A DNA stretch of 64,000 bases from Aurantimicrobium minutum (GTDB lineage Bacteria > Actinomycetota > Actinomycetes > Actinomycetales > Microbacteriaceae): positions 1,240,001 to 1,304,000 of the forward strand of contig NZ_JARXXV010000001.1 of the NCBI RefSeq assembly GCF_029893825.1, given 5' to 3'. Position 1 is the stretch's first letter. The number at the start of each line of letters is the position of its first letter. A program made the position numbers and the translations under genes. This document shows positions 34,650-42,931 of the stretch, one piece after another. A model generated the notes under the pieces. That model had not been told where the DNA came from and made no database searches. It worked only from the letters and a program-made list of their open reading frames with translations.

Positions 34650-36041
34650 TCAGTTCCGAGCTAAGTCGAAACTGACGCTGGCATCGAGACCGCCTTCGGG
34701 TCGTGGCGCCAGCTGCGCTTTGCCGCCTGAAGCCCTGGCAAGTTGAGCAACAATTGCCAGCCCTAAACCACTGCCATGTCGATCAGAGTTTGCTCGCCAG
34801 AATCTGTCGAAGGCTCTGGTGCATTCTTCTGGGGTCAAACCTGGACCTTGATCGAGAACATGCAAGCTGGCAAGAGTTCCAGCAGTGATTACACGGACAG
34901 TAATTTTGCTCTTGAGCGGGCTGACCGACAAGGCGTTATCGATGTAGTTGTCCACGATTTGCTCAACCGCATTGGGCACGGCAATAACTTCAGCTGAGAC
35001 GGGACCCTCATAACGGAGCTTGACCCCTGATTCAGCCGCGAGTGCTTGCCACTGTTCTATACGGTCTCGAGTCAACACTGCAAGGTCGACAGTCACACGC
35101 TGGACATTTGCTGCTTCGGTTCGGCTGAGCAAGAGCAGACCCTCGATGAGGTTACTTAATCGGTCTGCCTCAGCTTCGGCTGCGGCAAGGCGTTCAGCGG
35201 CACCGGCAGGATCGCTCTCGAGAAGTTCGTGTGCTCTCTCAAGTCGCAGTCGCAGTGCGGTTAGTGGTGTGCGCAATTGATGAGAGGCATCTGCCGCGAA
35301 GGTGCGCTGCTGGTTAATGAGCAGTTCTAGGCGCTCTGCCATGTCATTGAAAGATTCAGCTAGAGAAGTGATTTCTCTGGTGCCCTTGTCTTCATCCGCT
35401 CGAGTGCGCAGGTTCCCGGCAGCCAACTCTTCGGTTGCTTCCTGGAGAGCACGAATTCTCTTGGCAATGGAACCGGCGACAATGTAACCCACGATGGCTG
35501 CCAGGAGGAGAGCCATGATGGCAACGATGCTGAGCAAACGGAGTTGGTCATTGACCCTGTTCGCAATGATGTAGTCGGGGTAGGTCAGTCGAACGGCACC
35601 CAAAATGTCCGAACCGCTCAAAATCGGAACGGTGACGTAGAGAAGTTCTTGATTGAGCGTCGTTGAAAAGCGATGTCCGGTGCTGATCTGCCCGTTAAGC
35701 GCCTGAGCTATTTCAGGGCGGTTCAAATAGGACGTACCCAAATCAGCTTGGTCATCATCGCTGACGACCACTGCGGTTCCCTGGTCATTAACAATCACAA
35801 CGCGAGATCCACCAGCATCTCGATATTTCTTCACTGCTGCGATGAGCTCACCATCATCACTGACGCTGTCAGTCTCAAGTGCTTGCTCGCTTCGACCAGC
35901 CAGGACGAAGGCGTCGCGTTCGAGCGAGGTGGTAATGCGTTCGTGTTCAACCTGTTGCAGATAGAAACCCAAAGGAATGTCTTGAACCAATAGAACCAGC
36001 AGGGTCACCGACATGAGTGCTGCGATAAAACGCCATTTCAT
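34650..36041 (-). CDS. Sensor histidine kinase (HAMP-HisKA-HATPase)
   Basis: 463 residues. Two membrane helices (about 8-28 and 170-192) flank an extracellular Cache-like sensor domain of about 140 residues (RVVIVNDQGTAVVVSDD, LYVTVPILSGSDILGAVRLT). Then HAMP (about 195-245), H-box DASHQLRTPLTALRLRLER, N-box QIVDNYIDNALSV, G1 DQGPGLTP, F-box FDRFWR, G2 GSGLGLAI. Signal unknown. Overlaps the response regulator by 4 bp; both are divergent from the ApbE/flavoreductase genes, so these are its likely targets (inference). Confidence 0.93.
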   Translation of the reverse strand: MKWRFIAALMSVTLLVLLVQDIPLGFYLQQVEHERITTSLERDAFVLAGRSEQALETDSVSDDGELIAAVKKYRDAGGSRVVIVNDQGTAVVVSDDDQADLGTSYLNRPEIAQALNGQISTGHRFSTTLNQELLYVTVPILSGSDILGAVRLTYPDYIIANRVNDQLRLLSIVAIMALLLAAIVGYIVAGSIAKRIRALQEATEELAAGNLRTRADEDKGTREITSLAESFNDMAERLELLINQQRTFAADASHQLRTPLTALRLRLERAHELLESDPAGAAERLAAAEAEADRLSNLIEGLLLLSRTEAANVQRVTVDLAVLTRDRIEQWQALAAESGVKLRYEGPVSAEVIAVPNAVEQIVDNYIDNALSVSPLKSKITVRVITAGTLASLHVLDQGPGLTPEECTRAFDRFWRANSDRHGSGLGLAIVAQLARASGGKAQLAPRPEGGLDASVSFDLARN

Positions 36042-36715
36042 ACCTGTTGCTCAAATCGAAATCCAACACCGCGGACAGACTCAATCCAGTGCGGATTACC
36101 GAGCTTCTTCCTGATTGCTGCAATGTGAGCATCTAGGGTCTTGCTGGTTCCATACCAATTGGTGTCCCAGACATCGTGCAAAATATCTGAACGCTTGAAG
36201 ACAGCACCCGGGTCAGTGCTGAGGTATTCGAGAAGTCCGAACTCTTTGGCGGTGAGATGAATAACCTCTCCGTCTAAGGTGATGCGTTGTGTGCGGGTAT
36301 CGATGGTGAGCGGTCCGAAGACTCGTTCAGCGGCAGGAAGAACCTCTTGTTCCGCTGAAATTGTCCTGCGCGCTACCGCACGAATGCGAGCCACAAGCTC
36401 ACGCATACCAAAAGGCTTAACGATATAGTCATCGGCACCTATTTCAAGTGCGACCACGCGATCAATCTCTTCATCGCGGGCACTGACCACGATGATAGGG
36501 ACGTTGCTCGAGAGACGAATTGTTCGGCACACGTCAGTGCCATCCATATCAGGAAGGCCAAGGTCAAGGAGCACAATTTCAGGATCGAACTCTTTCACAG
36601 CGGTCAGGGCAGCGGCACCACTAGTGGCATGGAAAGTGTCGAAGGTTGAACTGCTGAGTCCATCGAGGAGACCGTCGGCAACCGACTGGTCATCTTCAAC
36701 AAGAAGTACTCGCAT
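36038..36715 (-). CDS. OmpR/PhoB-family response regulator
   Basis: 225 residues. Receiver domain with the acidic pair in VEDDQSVADG, phospho-acceptor Asp in IVLLDLGLPDMDG, and IVKPFGMRELVARI; winged-helix DNA-binding domain (about 125-222) ending DAHIAAIRKKLGNPHWIESV. First gene of the two-component pair; the 122-bp gap to the divergent plus-strand genes should hold both promoters. Confidence 0.94.
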   Translation of the reverse strand: MRVLLVEDDQSVADGLLDGLSSSTFDTFHATSGAAALTAVKEFDPEIVLLDLGLPDMDGTDVCRTIRLSSNVPIIVVSARDEEIDRVVALEIGADDYIVKPFGMRELVARIRAVARRTISAEQEVLPAAERVFGPLTIDTRTQRITLDGEVIHLTAKEFGLLEYLSTDPGAVFKRSDILHDVWDTNWYGTSKTLDAHIAAIRKKLGNPHWIESVRGVGFRFEQQV

Positions 36716-36837
36716 AGTTCCATTCTGGCTTTATGCAGCTGAACATTCACCGCCATAAAGCAGTGCTGTGGAAAATTGGACAAATCTTGGATTTTCTCGG
36801 GGGCGGTCTTTACTCGCGGTTTCGTAACGTGAAAGGT

Positions 36838-37251
36838 ATGAAGTCTCAACTCATGACAGCCCTCTCGATTGTGGGCGTACTCGGAACCGCTACTACGGCA
36901 ATGGCCGTCAACACTGACGCGCTGTCCAACTTGGACCCTTCAGCAATTGGAAACGCGACGGACACTCTGCTTCCAGATCCACTGGCAACGACAGACCCCG
37001 CACAAGTCACCGACCCTAACGCCCCAACGGCGACACCTGCACCTGTCGACCCCAGCGCAACACCTGCTGTCCCTGCTGTTCCAGGGCAGGCACCAGCTGT
37101 TCCTGCGGTGCCTAGCGTTGAGGCTGCACAGGTGCATGGAACATCCGGCGGTTCAGGCACACGGGTCGCAACTGCTAACGGTGTCGCTCCTGCACACCAT
37201 GAAGAAGATCACGATGACGAAGGCGAACACGAGGAGGAAGATGATGACTAA
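36838..37251 (+). CDS. Small secreted Ala/Pro/Thr-rich protein with His/acidic tail
   Basis: 137 residues, no family recognised. Signal-like N-terminus (MKSQLMTALSIVGVLGTATTAMA), low-complexity Asp/Pro/Thr/Ala middle (PDPLATTDPAQVTDP...), a motif HGTSGGSGT, and a terminal metal-binding-looking tail HHEEDHDDEGEHEEEDDD. First gene of the operon with an ApbE flavin transferase and a ferric-reductase-like protein, so a metal or redox carrier role is possible but unproven. ATG 36838 is chosen because AAAGGT lies just upstream. Overlaps the next gene by 8 bp. Confidence 0.75.
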   Translation: MKSQLMTALSIVGVLGTATTAMAVNTDALSNLDPSAIGNATDTLLPDPLATTDPAQVTDPNAPTATPAPVDPSATPAVPAVPGQAPAVPAVPSVEAAQVHGTSGGSGTRVATANGVAPAHHEEDHDDEGEHEEEDDD

Positions 37252-37630
37252 GAGAATTCATCCTGCCGAATCCTCACGCAAGCTCATTGGAGTTGCCTCA
37301 GGAGTTGCCTTGGTAGGTATTGTCACGGGCTTTCAATTTTCTGCCAATGCACAAGAGGACGAACAGGCACAGCAGGTCTCGCCAACTCAGTCTGCATCTT
37401 CCTCAGCGGTAGCCAATTCCACAACACCTGTCGAGGAAGCTGTGCCAGCGGCCGTTCCTGCAGCGCCAGCCACTGAAGTTCAGCAGGCAGAAGTTGTTCA
37501 ACAGCAGGCAGCGGTTCCGGTAGAAGCTCCGGCACCAGCTGCTGTTGCCCCTGTTGCTCCAGCAGCCCCGGCGGCACCTGTGGCTCCCGCAGCCCCCGTC
37601 AATGGCACAACGGCAGGTTCTGGCGGATAG
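37244..37630 (+). CDS. Small secreted Ala/Pro/Val-rich protein of the ApbE locus
   Basis: 128 residues. Membrane/signal segment near residues 12-35 (KLIGVASGVALVGIVTGFQF), followed by a Gln/Glu/Ala/Pro/Val-rich tail with PAAPVAPAAP-type repeats, ending NGTTAGSGG. That ending resembles HGTSGGSGT in the preceding protein and, more loosely, the opening D-G-x-Y-x-G-x motif of FMN-binding domains, but no such domain follows. ATG 37244 has AGGAGG 6 bp upstream. Sits 7 bp before apbE. It may be a reduced carrier or scaffold. Confidence 0.7.
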   Translation: MTKRIHPAESSRKLIGVASGVALVGIVTGFQFSANAQEDEQAQQVSPTQSASSSAVANSTTPVEEAVPAAVPAAPATEVQQAEVVQQQAAVPVEAPAPAAVAPVAPAAPAAPVAPAAPVNGTTAGSGG

Positions 37631-37637
37631 TTATTAC

Positions 37638-38600
37638 ATGGTGGATGACATCTCTAAAGGTGCCCTGCGCGCGGTTTTCACTGAAACGAATTCCTTGCCC
37701 GGGGTACTTTCGCGTAGGCAGAAAATCATGGGTGGTCATGGCACGATCACACTGGTGGGGGGAAGTGAGAAACTCCTCGATCAGTGTTGGGCATTTGCTC
37801 ACCGGTGTGAACAGCTCTGGAGTCGATTTCTTCCAGAAAGCGATATCACTCGACTGAACTGGGCAGAAGGCAAACCTGTTGACGTAGATCCCCTGACGCG
37901 CCAACTCATTGCTGCCATGATTGCTGGGCATACTCTCTCGCAGGGAAGCTATGACCCCACCATGCTTCCACAGGTTCTAGCAGCTGGTTACTCAGCTTCC
38001 ACTGTTGACCCCACGGCAGTTACGACGCTGCCAAATACAGTGCGGGCACCCGGAAATATTGAAGGAATTCAATTCACCGATGACGCAGTGTTCATGCCTC
38101 TGGGAACAACACTGGATCCAGGAGGACTCGGTAAAGGTTTTACCGCTGACCTCGTAACTGCCTTTGGTCTAGAGCAGGGAGCGTACGGAGTGATGGCAGA
38201 GTTTGGCGGAGACATAGTTGTTCAAGGAGATGCCCCCGACGGGCAGGCATGGCGTCTTGGTGTGGAGAATCCGTATTCTCCCAACGAGCACGTCTCGATT
38301 ATTCGTTTGCAACGCGGCGCCATTGCGACCTCTAGCCAGCTCAAGCGACGTTTTGGTGAGGGAGAGGACCAGACGCATCACCTCATTAACCCCGCCACAC
38401 AGCACAGCGCTCGCTCACGTGCACAGACCGTAACGGTCATTGCCGCTTCAGGTGCTCGTGCTGAAGCGCTCACAAAAAGAGGTTTTGTGGACAAGCCCGA
38501 GGACTACCTCGCGTGGTTGCCTAAAGTAGGAGCAGCAGGACTTCTGCTGTTCGCCGATGGAACACAGCAGACCTCCACAAACTGGAGCACGTATCTATGA
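37638..38600 (+). CDS. apbE: FAD:protein FMN transferase (ApbE/flavin transferase)
   Basis: 320 residues. ApbE transfers FMN from FAD onto a Ser/Thr of a partner protein. Family features: KIMGGHGTITLVGG near the N-terminus, the cofactor/Mg-binding DPGGLGKGFTADLV, EFGGDIVVQGDAP, and HHLINPATQ. No signal peptide or lipobox is visible, so this copy appears cytoplasmic or is secreted without a classical signal; most bacterial ApbEs act outside. Overlaps the reductase gene by 4 bp, tying the two functionally. Confidence 0.92.
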   Translation: MVDDISKGALRAVFTETNSLPGVLSRRQKIMGGHGTITLVGGSEKLLDQCWAFAHRCEQLWSRFLPESDITRLNWAEGKPVDVDPLTRQLIAAMIAGHTLSQGSYDPTMLPQVLAAGYSASTVDPTAVTTLPNTVRAPGNIEGIQFTDDAVFMPLGTTLDPGGLGKGFTADLVTAFGLEQGAYGVMAEFGGDIVVQGDAPDGQAWRLGVENPYSPNEHVSIIRLQRGAIATSSQLKRRFGEGEDQTHHLINPATQHSARSRAQTVTVIAASGARAEALTKRGFVDKPEDYLAWLPKVGAAGLLLFADGTQQTSTNWSTYL

Positions 38601-40132
38601 ACGACCCACATATCTGGTGGTATCTCACCAGGGCGAGTGCACTCATTGCCTGGGTACTCATGACGATGTCTGTGCTCTGGGGAATTCTGTTGTCCACCAG
38701 AGTGATGCGCAGGATTGACAACCCCGCCTGGTTGCAAGATCTTCACCGTTATTTGGGTGGACTCACCTTGTTGATGGTCGCCCTGCATATGGTCACGCTG
38801 ATGCTGGACGGTTGGCTTCAGTTCTCGTTAGCCGAAACGCTGGTGCCGTTTGCCACAGACTTCAAACCTCTGGCTGTCTCCCTCGGCATCATTGCCTTCT
38901 ATATTCTCTTCGCCGTCCAAGCAACGTCGTTGGTGATGAATAAGCTTCCCCGGAAGTTCTGGAAAGGTCTTCACTACTCCAGTTACGTCGCACTCCTTCT
39001 CGTGGCGCTGCATGCAGGTTGGACCGGAACAGATGTGGGTGCTTGGTGGTATCGCGTACTTGCCATAGTGCTCATTGGTGTTGCAACCATTTCTGTGTCG
39101 GTCCGCATCATTACCGGCACCAAAACCGGCGGTGCATCCAAGCCTGACTCGGCGAAATCTTCCACACCCCCGGCAGAAGAGTTACGCCCAGCACCTCTTC
39201 AACGCGAGACCAGGACCATGGTTGTGGGAAGCATTTCTCCCGTCGCCGATGACGTACTTGCTATTCGGTTACTTCCCTTAGGTGGGGGCCAGCTTCCGGT
39301 CTGGCATCCTGGTGCCCACATCACACTGCACCTGCCCAACGGTCTCGAACGTCAGTATTCCCTCTGTGGTGATCCCGCAGAGCGCACCCACTTCGACATT
39401 GCCGTGCTGAAGACCGTTACTTCTGAGGGAGGAAGTGAATGGATTCACTCCAGCCTCACACCCGGCATGACTTTAGAAGTTTCGGGTCCCCACAATCACT
39501 TTGAGCTCGAACCAGCAAACGAATACCTTTTCATCGCTGGCGGCATCGGCATCACTCCCATTAAGGGAATGATCGAGTCGCTTCCTGAACGCCGCAAGTG
39601 GAAGTTGGTTTATGCCGGCCGCAGTCGAACTTCGATGGCTTTCCTTGACGAATTACTCGAGCGCTACCCGGATCGAATCGAGGTTTTTGCCTCCGACGAA
39701 AACGAAGGAACGCTTGATGTCTATGCATTGACGTCAGCGTCTAAGGCAGAGGTGTATTGCTGCGGACCTGAGTCTCTCATGAGCAGCGTGGCCAGCTTTG
39801 TTCCAGCCGAGCGCATGCACCTTGAACGTTTCATCGCGCTTTCCCGAGACAGCATTATTCCGGCAGCGCCTATCGAAGTCACCTGTAAGAAGAGCAGGAA
39901 AAGCTTCGTTGTCGATTCTGACGAGAGCATCTTGGAAGCTCTCGAAGAAAATGGCCTCCCCATCATTGGTTCATGCAAAAAAGGTGTGTGTGGAACATGC
40001 GAAGTCCGTGTGGTGGAGGGTAAACCTATCCACCTCGACTCCGTCATGGATGATGAAGAAAAGGATCGCCTCAAGGTGATGTACCCCTGCGTTTCGCGTG
40101 CTGAATCCGGAAAGCTCGTTCTCGACATCTAG
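38597..40132 (+). CDS. Membrane flavocytochrome-type reductase: ferric-reductase-like transmembrane + FAD/NAD + 2Fe-2S domains
   Basis: 511 residues. N-terminal six-helix ferric-reductase-like domain (about 1-175) with His-bearing helices (LHMVTLMLDGWL, HYSSYVALLLVALHAGW) for haem; then a ferredoxin-reductase module: FAD site ERQYSLCGDP, NAD(P) site AGGIGITPIKGMI, and C-terminal plant-type 2Fe-2S ferredoxin with GSCKKGVCGTCEV and YPCVSRAESG. It would pass electrons from cytoplasmic NAD(P)H through flavin, Fe-S and haem across the membrane. Expected partner: an ApbE-flavinylated extracytoplasmic carrier or iron. Ends 46 bp before tRNA-Leu. Confidence 0.9.
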   Translation: MNDPHIWWYLTRASALIAWVLMTMSVLWGILLSTRVMRRIDNPAWLQDLHRYLGGLTLLMVALHMVTLMLDGWLQFSLAETLVPFATDFKPLAVSLGIIAFYILFAVQATSLVMNKLPRKFWKGLHYSSYVALLLVALHAGWTGTDVGAWWYRVLAIVLIGVATISVSVRIITGTKTGGASKPDSAKSSTPPAEELRPAPLQRETRTMVVGSISPVADDVLAIRLLPLGGGQLPVWHPGAHITLHLPNGLERQYSLCGDPAERTHFDIAVLKTVTSEGGSEWIHSSLTPGMTLEVSGPHNHFELEPANEYLFIAGGIGITPIKGMIESLPERRKWKLVYAGRSRTSMAFLDELLERYPDRIEVFASDENEGTLDVYALTSASKAEVYCCGPESLMSSVASFVPAERMHLERFIALSRDSIIPAAPIEVTCKKSRKSFVVDSDESILEALEENGLPIIGSCKKGVCGTCEVRVVEGKPIHLDSVMDDEEKDRLKVMYPCVSRAESGKLVLDI

Positions 40133-40178
40133 CTCAAATGGCGCAGGGGCCTCACTCCGTGATAGCCTCGACCAGTTC

Positions 40179-40261
40179 GCGCGAGTGGCGAAATGGCAGA
40201 CGCGCTGGCTTCAGGTGCCAGTGCCCGCAAGGGCGTGGGGGTTCAAGTCCCCCCTCGCGCA
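40179..40261 (+). tRNA. tRNA-Leu (CAG)
   Basis: 83 nt class II tRNA. Acceptor GCGCGAG/CTCGCGC, anticodon loop TTCAGGT with CAG at 40212-40214, long variable arm TGCCCGCAAGGGCG, and T-arm GGGGGTTCAAGTCCCCC. CCA not encoded. Immediately followed by a terminator. Confidence 0.97.
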
Positions 40262-40266
40262 CGAAC

Positions 40267-40300
40267 AAAATCCCCGGAGAAATCCGGGGATTTTTCTTTC
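40267..40300 (+). terminator. Rho-independent terminator after tRNA-Leu
   Basis: Stem AAAATCCCCGGA / TCCGGGGATTTT (12 bp) around GAAA, then T-rich TTTTTCTTT. Perfect pairing. Confidence 0.93.
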
Positions 40301-40400
40301 CCCGACACAGGGTGTCCCACCTCTATCCATATCTGGATGCCCGCTGGGAGAATGGTGAGTACGCGCCCTTTCGGGCTTTCATCACTAAGGAGTCATATTC

Positions 40401-40805
40401 ATGGCTAAGTACACCCTGCGCAAGGTAGCTGCTGTTGCTGCTATCGCCACTGTCGCAACCTTCGGTCTTTCTGCATGTTCAGCCCCAGCACCCGAACCCA
40501 CGCAGTCGGCAATCGGCGGAGACATCGTTGCTCCCATCGAGCTGAACTACCAGGACATCGACGGCCAGACCCTCGAGCTTGTTGTGGGCCAAGTTGTCAA
40601 CATCAACTACGGCGGAATCAACGACGGTGAGATCACCGTGTCGATCTCTGACCCCAAGGTTGTTGAGTACTCGGCTGCTGCTTACGAGAACGACACTCAG
40701 TTCTCGGCTGGCCTCAAGGCTCTCTCTGCTGGTGAGTCCACCGTGACCTTCACCTTCGCAGGCGAAGACCCCAAGGAGCTCAACATTCAGGTTCTTCTGA
40801 AGTAG
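40401..40805 (+). CDS. Small secreted lipoprotein of unknown function (copy 1)
   Basis: 134 residues. Lipoprotein signal with lipobox LSAC (cysteine about 26) after KVAAVAAIATVATFG. Mature part about 108 residues, beta-rich: DIDGQTLELVVGQVVNINYG, DGEITVSISDPKVVEYSA, and STVTFTFAGED. The pattern resembles a single Ig-like domain. Related to the next lipoprotein (LSAC, DGQT, SDP.V..., TVTF/VTFTV endings). Not matched to a family. AAGGAG ribosome site 8 bp before ATG. Confidence 0.8.
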   Translation: MAKYTLRKVAAVAAIATVATFGLSACSAPAPEPTQSAIGGDIVAPIELNYQDIDGQTLELVVGQVVNINYGGINDGEITVSISDPKVVEYSAAAYENDTQFSAGLKALSAGESTVTFTFAGEDPKELNIQVLLK

Positions 40806-40820
40806 TTCATCTCTTCAAGG

Positions 40821-40853
40821 AAAGGGCGCCCCAGTGGGGCGCCCTTTCTGTGT
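40821..40853 (+). terminator. Rho-independent terminator after lipoprotein 1
   Basis: AAAGGGCGCCCCA / TGGGGCGCCCTTT, 13-bp near-perfect stem with a minimal loop, followed by CTGTGTT. GC-rich and symmetric. Confidence 0.88.
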
Positions 40854-40996
40854 TAAACCCCTCAACAAGCACTCAGAAAACTCTCAGACTACACACAGCT
40901 AAATCCCAACTTAAACCTTTGGTACAGAGATAACGTTGTCTCAAGAGCAAACCGCTCACACAGCACAGACTTCAACACCCAAGGAGAAACGCAATC

Positions 40997-41413
40997 ATGA
41001 TGAAGAACAAGAACATCGCAAAAGCAAGTGCATTTGTCGCTCTCGCAGCAGCAACCGCAATCAGCCTTTCAGCTTGCTCCACCGCAGCAGACGAAGACAG
41101 CTCGGCAAACGACGAGTCCAGCGAGTCCAGCCAGGTGGTAGCACCCACGATCATTGACGTCGCAACCGCTGACGGTCAGACCATTGACATCAGCAACGGT
41201 GGTTTCGTTGACATCACCACCGGTGACACCGACCCAGCTGACTGGTCAGCAGTTATCTCTGACCCTGCAGTTGCCGCTTTCACCGCTGGTGGAAAGTCTG
41301 GCGATGCAGTGATGAACCCAGGTCTGCAGGGAACTGCAGCTGGAAGCACCAAGGTTGAGCTCACTAACAAGACCACTGGTCAGGTTGTGACCTTCACCGT
41401 CAACGTCAAGTAA
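40997..41413 (+). CDS. Small secreted lipoprotein of unknown function (copy 2)
   Basis: 138 residues. Lipobox LSAC (Cys about 27) after ASAFVALAAATAIS, then a Ser/Glu/Asp linker (DEDSSANDESSESSQ) and a beta-rich domain with ADGQTIDISNGGFVDITTG, WSAVISDPAVAAFTAGG and a TVKLTN-like ending GQVVTFTVNVK. Paralogue of the preceding lipoprotein. ATG 40997 (a second ATG follows immediately); GGAG 11 bp upstream. Own transcription unit, with terminators before and after. Confidence 0.8.
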   Translation: MMKNKNIAKASAFVALAAATAISLSACSTAADEDSSANDESSESSQVVAPTIIDVATADGQTIDISNGGFVDITTGDTDPADWSAVISDPAVAAFTAGGKSGDAVMNPGLQGTAAGSTKVELTNKTTGQVVTFTVNVK

Positions 41414-41442
41414 TACAAGTACGGCCTCCAACCCCAAGACAT

Positions 41443-41480
41443 ACGGCCCTTCCCGAATACGGGAGGGGCCGTTAGTCGTT
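41443..41480. terminator. Stem-loop terminator between lipoprotein 2 and the convergent HAD gene
   Basis: ACGGCCCTTCCCG / CGGGAGGGGCCGT, 13-bp stem with one wobble and loop AATA. A weak TCGTTT run follows. Likely serves both converging genes. Confidence 0.8.
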
Positions 41481-41490
41481 TAACGAGTGA

Positions 41491-42159
41491 CTATCCCAGC
41501 AGGAGTTCGCGCAAGCGATCGGCAGAGTAGACAGTGGCAATTGCGCCGGCAGCCTCGGTAGGTGAGCCGTAACCCCACTCCACAATGATCGTGGGCACGT
41601 TGTGAGCAGCTGCTCCCTCGACGTCATAGATGCGATCACCAATCAGGACGCTGTGTGAAGTGTCAGCTCCTGCGTGTGCCAACTCGGAAAGAGCGTGGCC
41701 CACCACGTGTGCTTTTGACGTGCGGGCATCATCTTCTGAAGCGCCAGCAATGACATCGAAATACTTGGTGAGATCAAAGTGATCAAGAATGGCACGAGCT
41801 TGGGTCTCGGGCTTGCTGGTGGCAATTGCCAGGGGAACAGATGCAGCCTGCAAAGACTCCAGTAGACCAACAACGCCAGGGAAAATTGCGGAATCAAACG
41901 CACCATCACGGCGGAAGTCGTTGCGATAGATAGCGAGAGCCTCACGAGCTTTTTCTTCGCTCAGGCCAGCTCGCTCCTGCAACGAAGCAAGAAGAGGCGG
42001 GCCGATATACGCCATGAATTCGTCCCGAGAAGGAATGGGGAGCCCAAGGTGCTTAAAGGTGTCGGTCAGAGCTTCAATGATTCCGGGAGCTGAATCAAGG
42101 ATGGTGCCATCCAAATCGAAGAGAACAGAGGACCACGTGCGAGTAACGACAGAATTCAT
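41491..42159 (-). CDS. HAD-superfamily hydrolase, phosphoglycolate-phosphatase-like (copy 1)
   Basis: 222 residues. HAD motif I FDLDGTILDSAPGI, motif II IATSKPETQA, motif III Lys and motif IV VLIGDRIYDVEGAA. A helical cap follows motif I (class C1). Substrate cannot be read. Paralogue of the HAD at 42932: the whole C-terminal third, including EGAAAHNVPTIIVEWGYG, aligns. Together with nucS in between they form a minus-strand group, but intergenic gaps (66 bp) suggest separate transcription here. Confidence 0.9.
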   Translation of the reverse strand: MNSVVTRTWSSVLFDLDGTILDSAPGIIEALTDTFKHLGLPIPSRDEFMAYIGPPLLASLQERAGLSEEKAREALAIYRNDFRRDGAFDSAIFPGVVGLLESLQAASVPLAIATSKPETQARAILDHFDLTKYFDVIAGASEDDARTSKAHVVGHALSELAHAGADTSHSVLIGDRIYDVEGAAAHNVPTIIVEWGYGSPTEAAGAIATVYSADRLRELLLG

Positions 42160-42225
42160 AACTTGGTAAGCCTAGGCGCGACAGCACTGAAATGGTCTTA
42201 TCTCAGCTAGGCATTTCACCCTGCG

Positions 42226-42921
42226 CTAGAAAAGACGACCGTGCTTATCTTCCACACCGCGCATCTCGTCGTAATCAAGGATGAGGGTGCGAATACCGCG
42301 GTCTTCGGCCAGGGTCTTGGCCTGAGGCTTGATCTCTTGCGCAGCAAAGACGCCGGTGACCGGAGCTAGGTGGGGATCGCGGTTCATCAGCTCGAGGTAG
42401 CGAGTGAGCTGCTCCACACCGTCGATCTCGCCACGGCGCTTAATCTCCACAGCAACAGAATTACCATCTGCATCTCGCGCCAAGATATCGACCGGACCAA
42501 TCGCGGTGAAGTATTCACGGCGAACTAGGGTGTAGCCCTCGCCCAGAAGTTCAATCTGGGCAGCGAGAAGTTCTTGGAGTTCTGCTTCAACTCCGTTCTT
42601 AATGAGCCCTGGGTCTTCTCCGAGCTCATGCTCCACATCGTTGTAAATCTCATAAATGCTCACCACAAGCATGTCTGCGGTCTTGGCGTGTGTTACCCGC
42701 CAAATCTCGGTGACCCCCACAGCTGCCTGATCTTGTTCAGGTTCATGGGTGGTGAGGGTGCACGGAGGGCTCATCCAGTTCAGTGGTTTATAGGAACCTC
42801 CATCTGAGTGAATCAGGAGAGAACCATCCTGCTTGAGCATGAGCACACGCGTTGCTAACGGAAGATGAGCACTGAGTCGACCGGCATAGTCGACTGAACA
42901 CTTCGCAACAACAAGACGCAT
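42226..42921 (-). CDS. nucS: Mismatch-specific endonuclease NucS (EndoMS)
   Basis: 231 residues. Actinobacteria lacking MutS/MutL use NucS for non-canonical mismatch repair. N-terminal DNA-binding half ([39 protein letters not shown]), C-terminal RecB-like nuclease with [20 protein letters not shown], containing Asp and Glu-x-Lys catalytic residues, and [12 protein letters not shown]. Matches family length and order. Located between two HAD paralogues; 10 bp after one of them, so co-transcribed with it. Confidence 0.95.
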   Translation of the reverse strand: MRLVVAKCSVDYAGRLSAHLPLATRVLMLKQDGSLLIHSDGGSYKPLNWMSPPCTLTTHEPEQDQAAVGVTEIWRVTHAKTADMLVVSIYEIYNDVEHELGEDPGLIKNGVEAELQELLAAQIELLGEGYTLVRREYFTAIGPVDILARDADGNSVAVEIKRRGEIDGVEQLTRYLELMNRDPHLAPVTGVFAAQEIKPQAKTLAEDRGIRTLILDYDEMRGVEDKHGRLF

Positions 42922-42931
42922 GAGTTAGAGA

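Noticed and set aside
37244-37630. Second small protein as a full FMN-binding carrier
   Set aside because: The frame stops right after NGTTAGSGG; no FMN-binding domain is encoded in any frame before ApbE.
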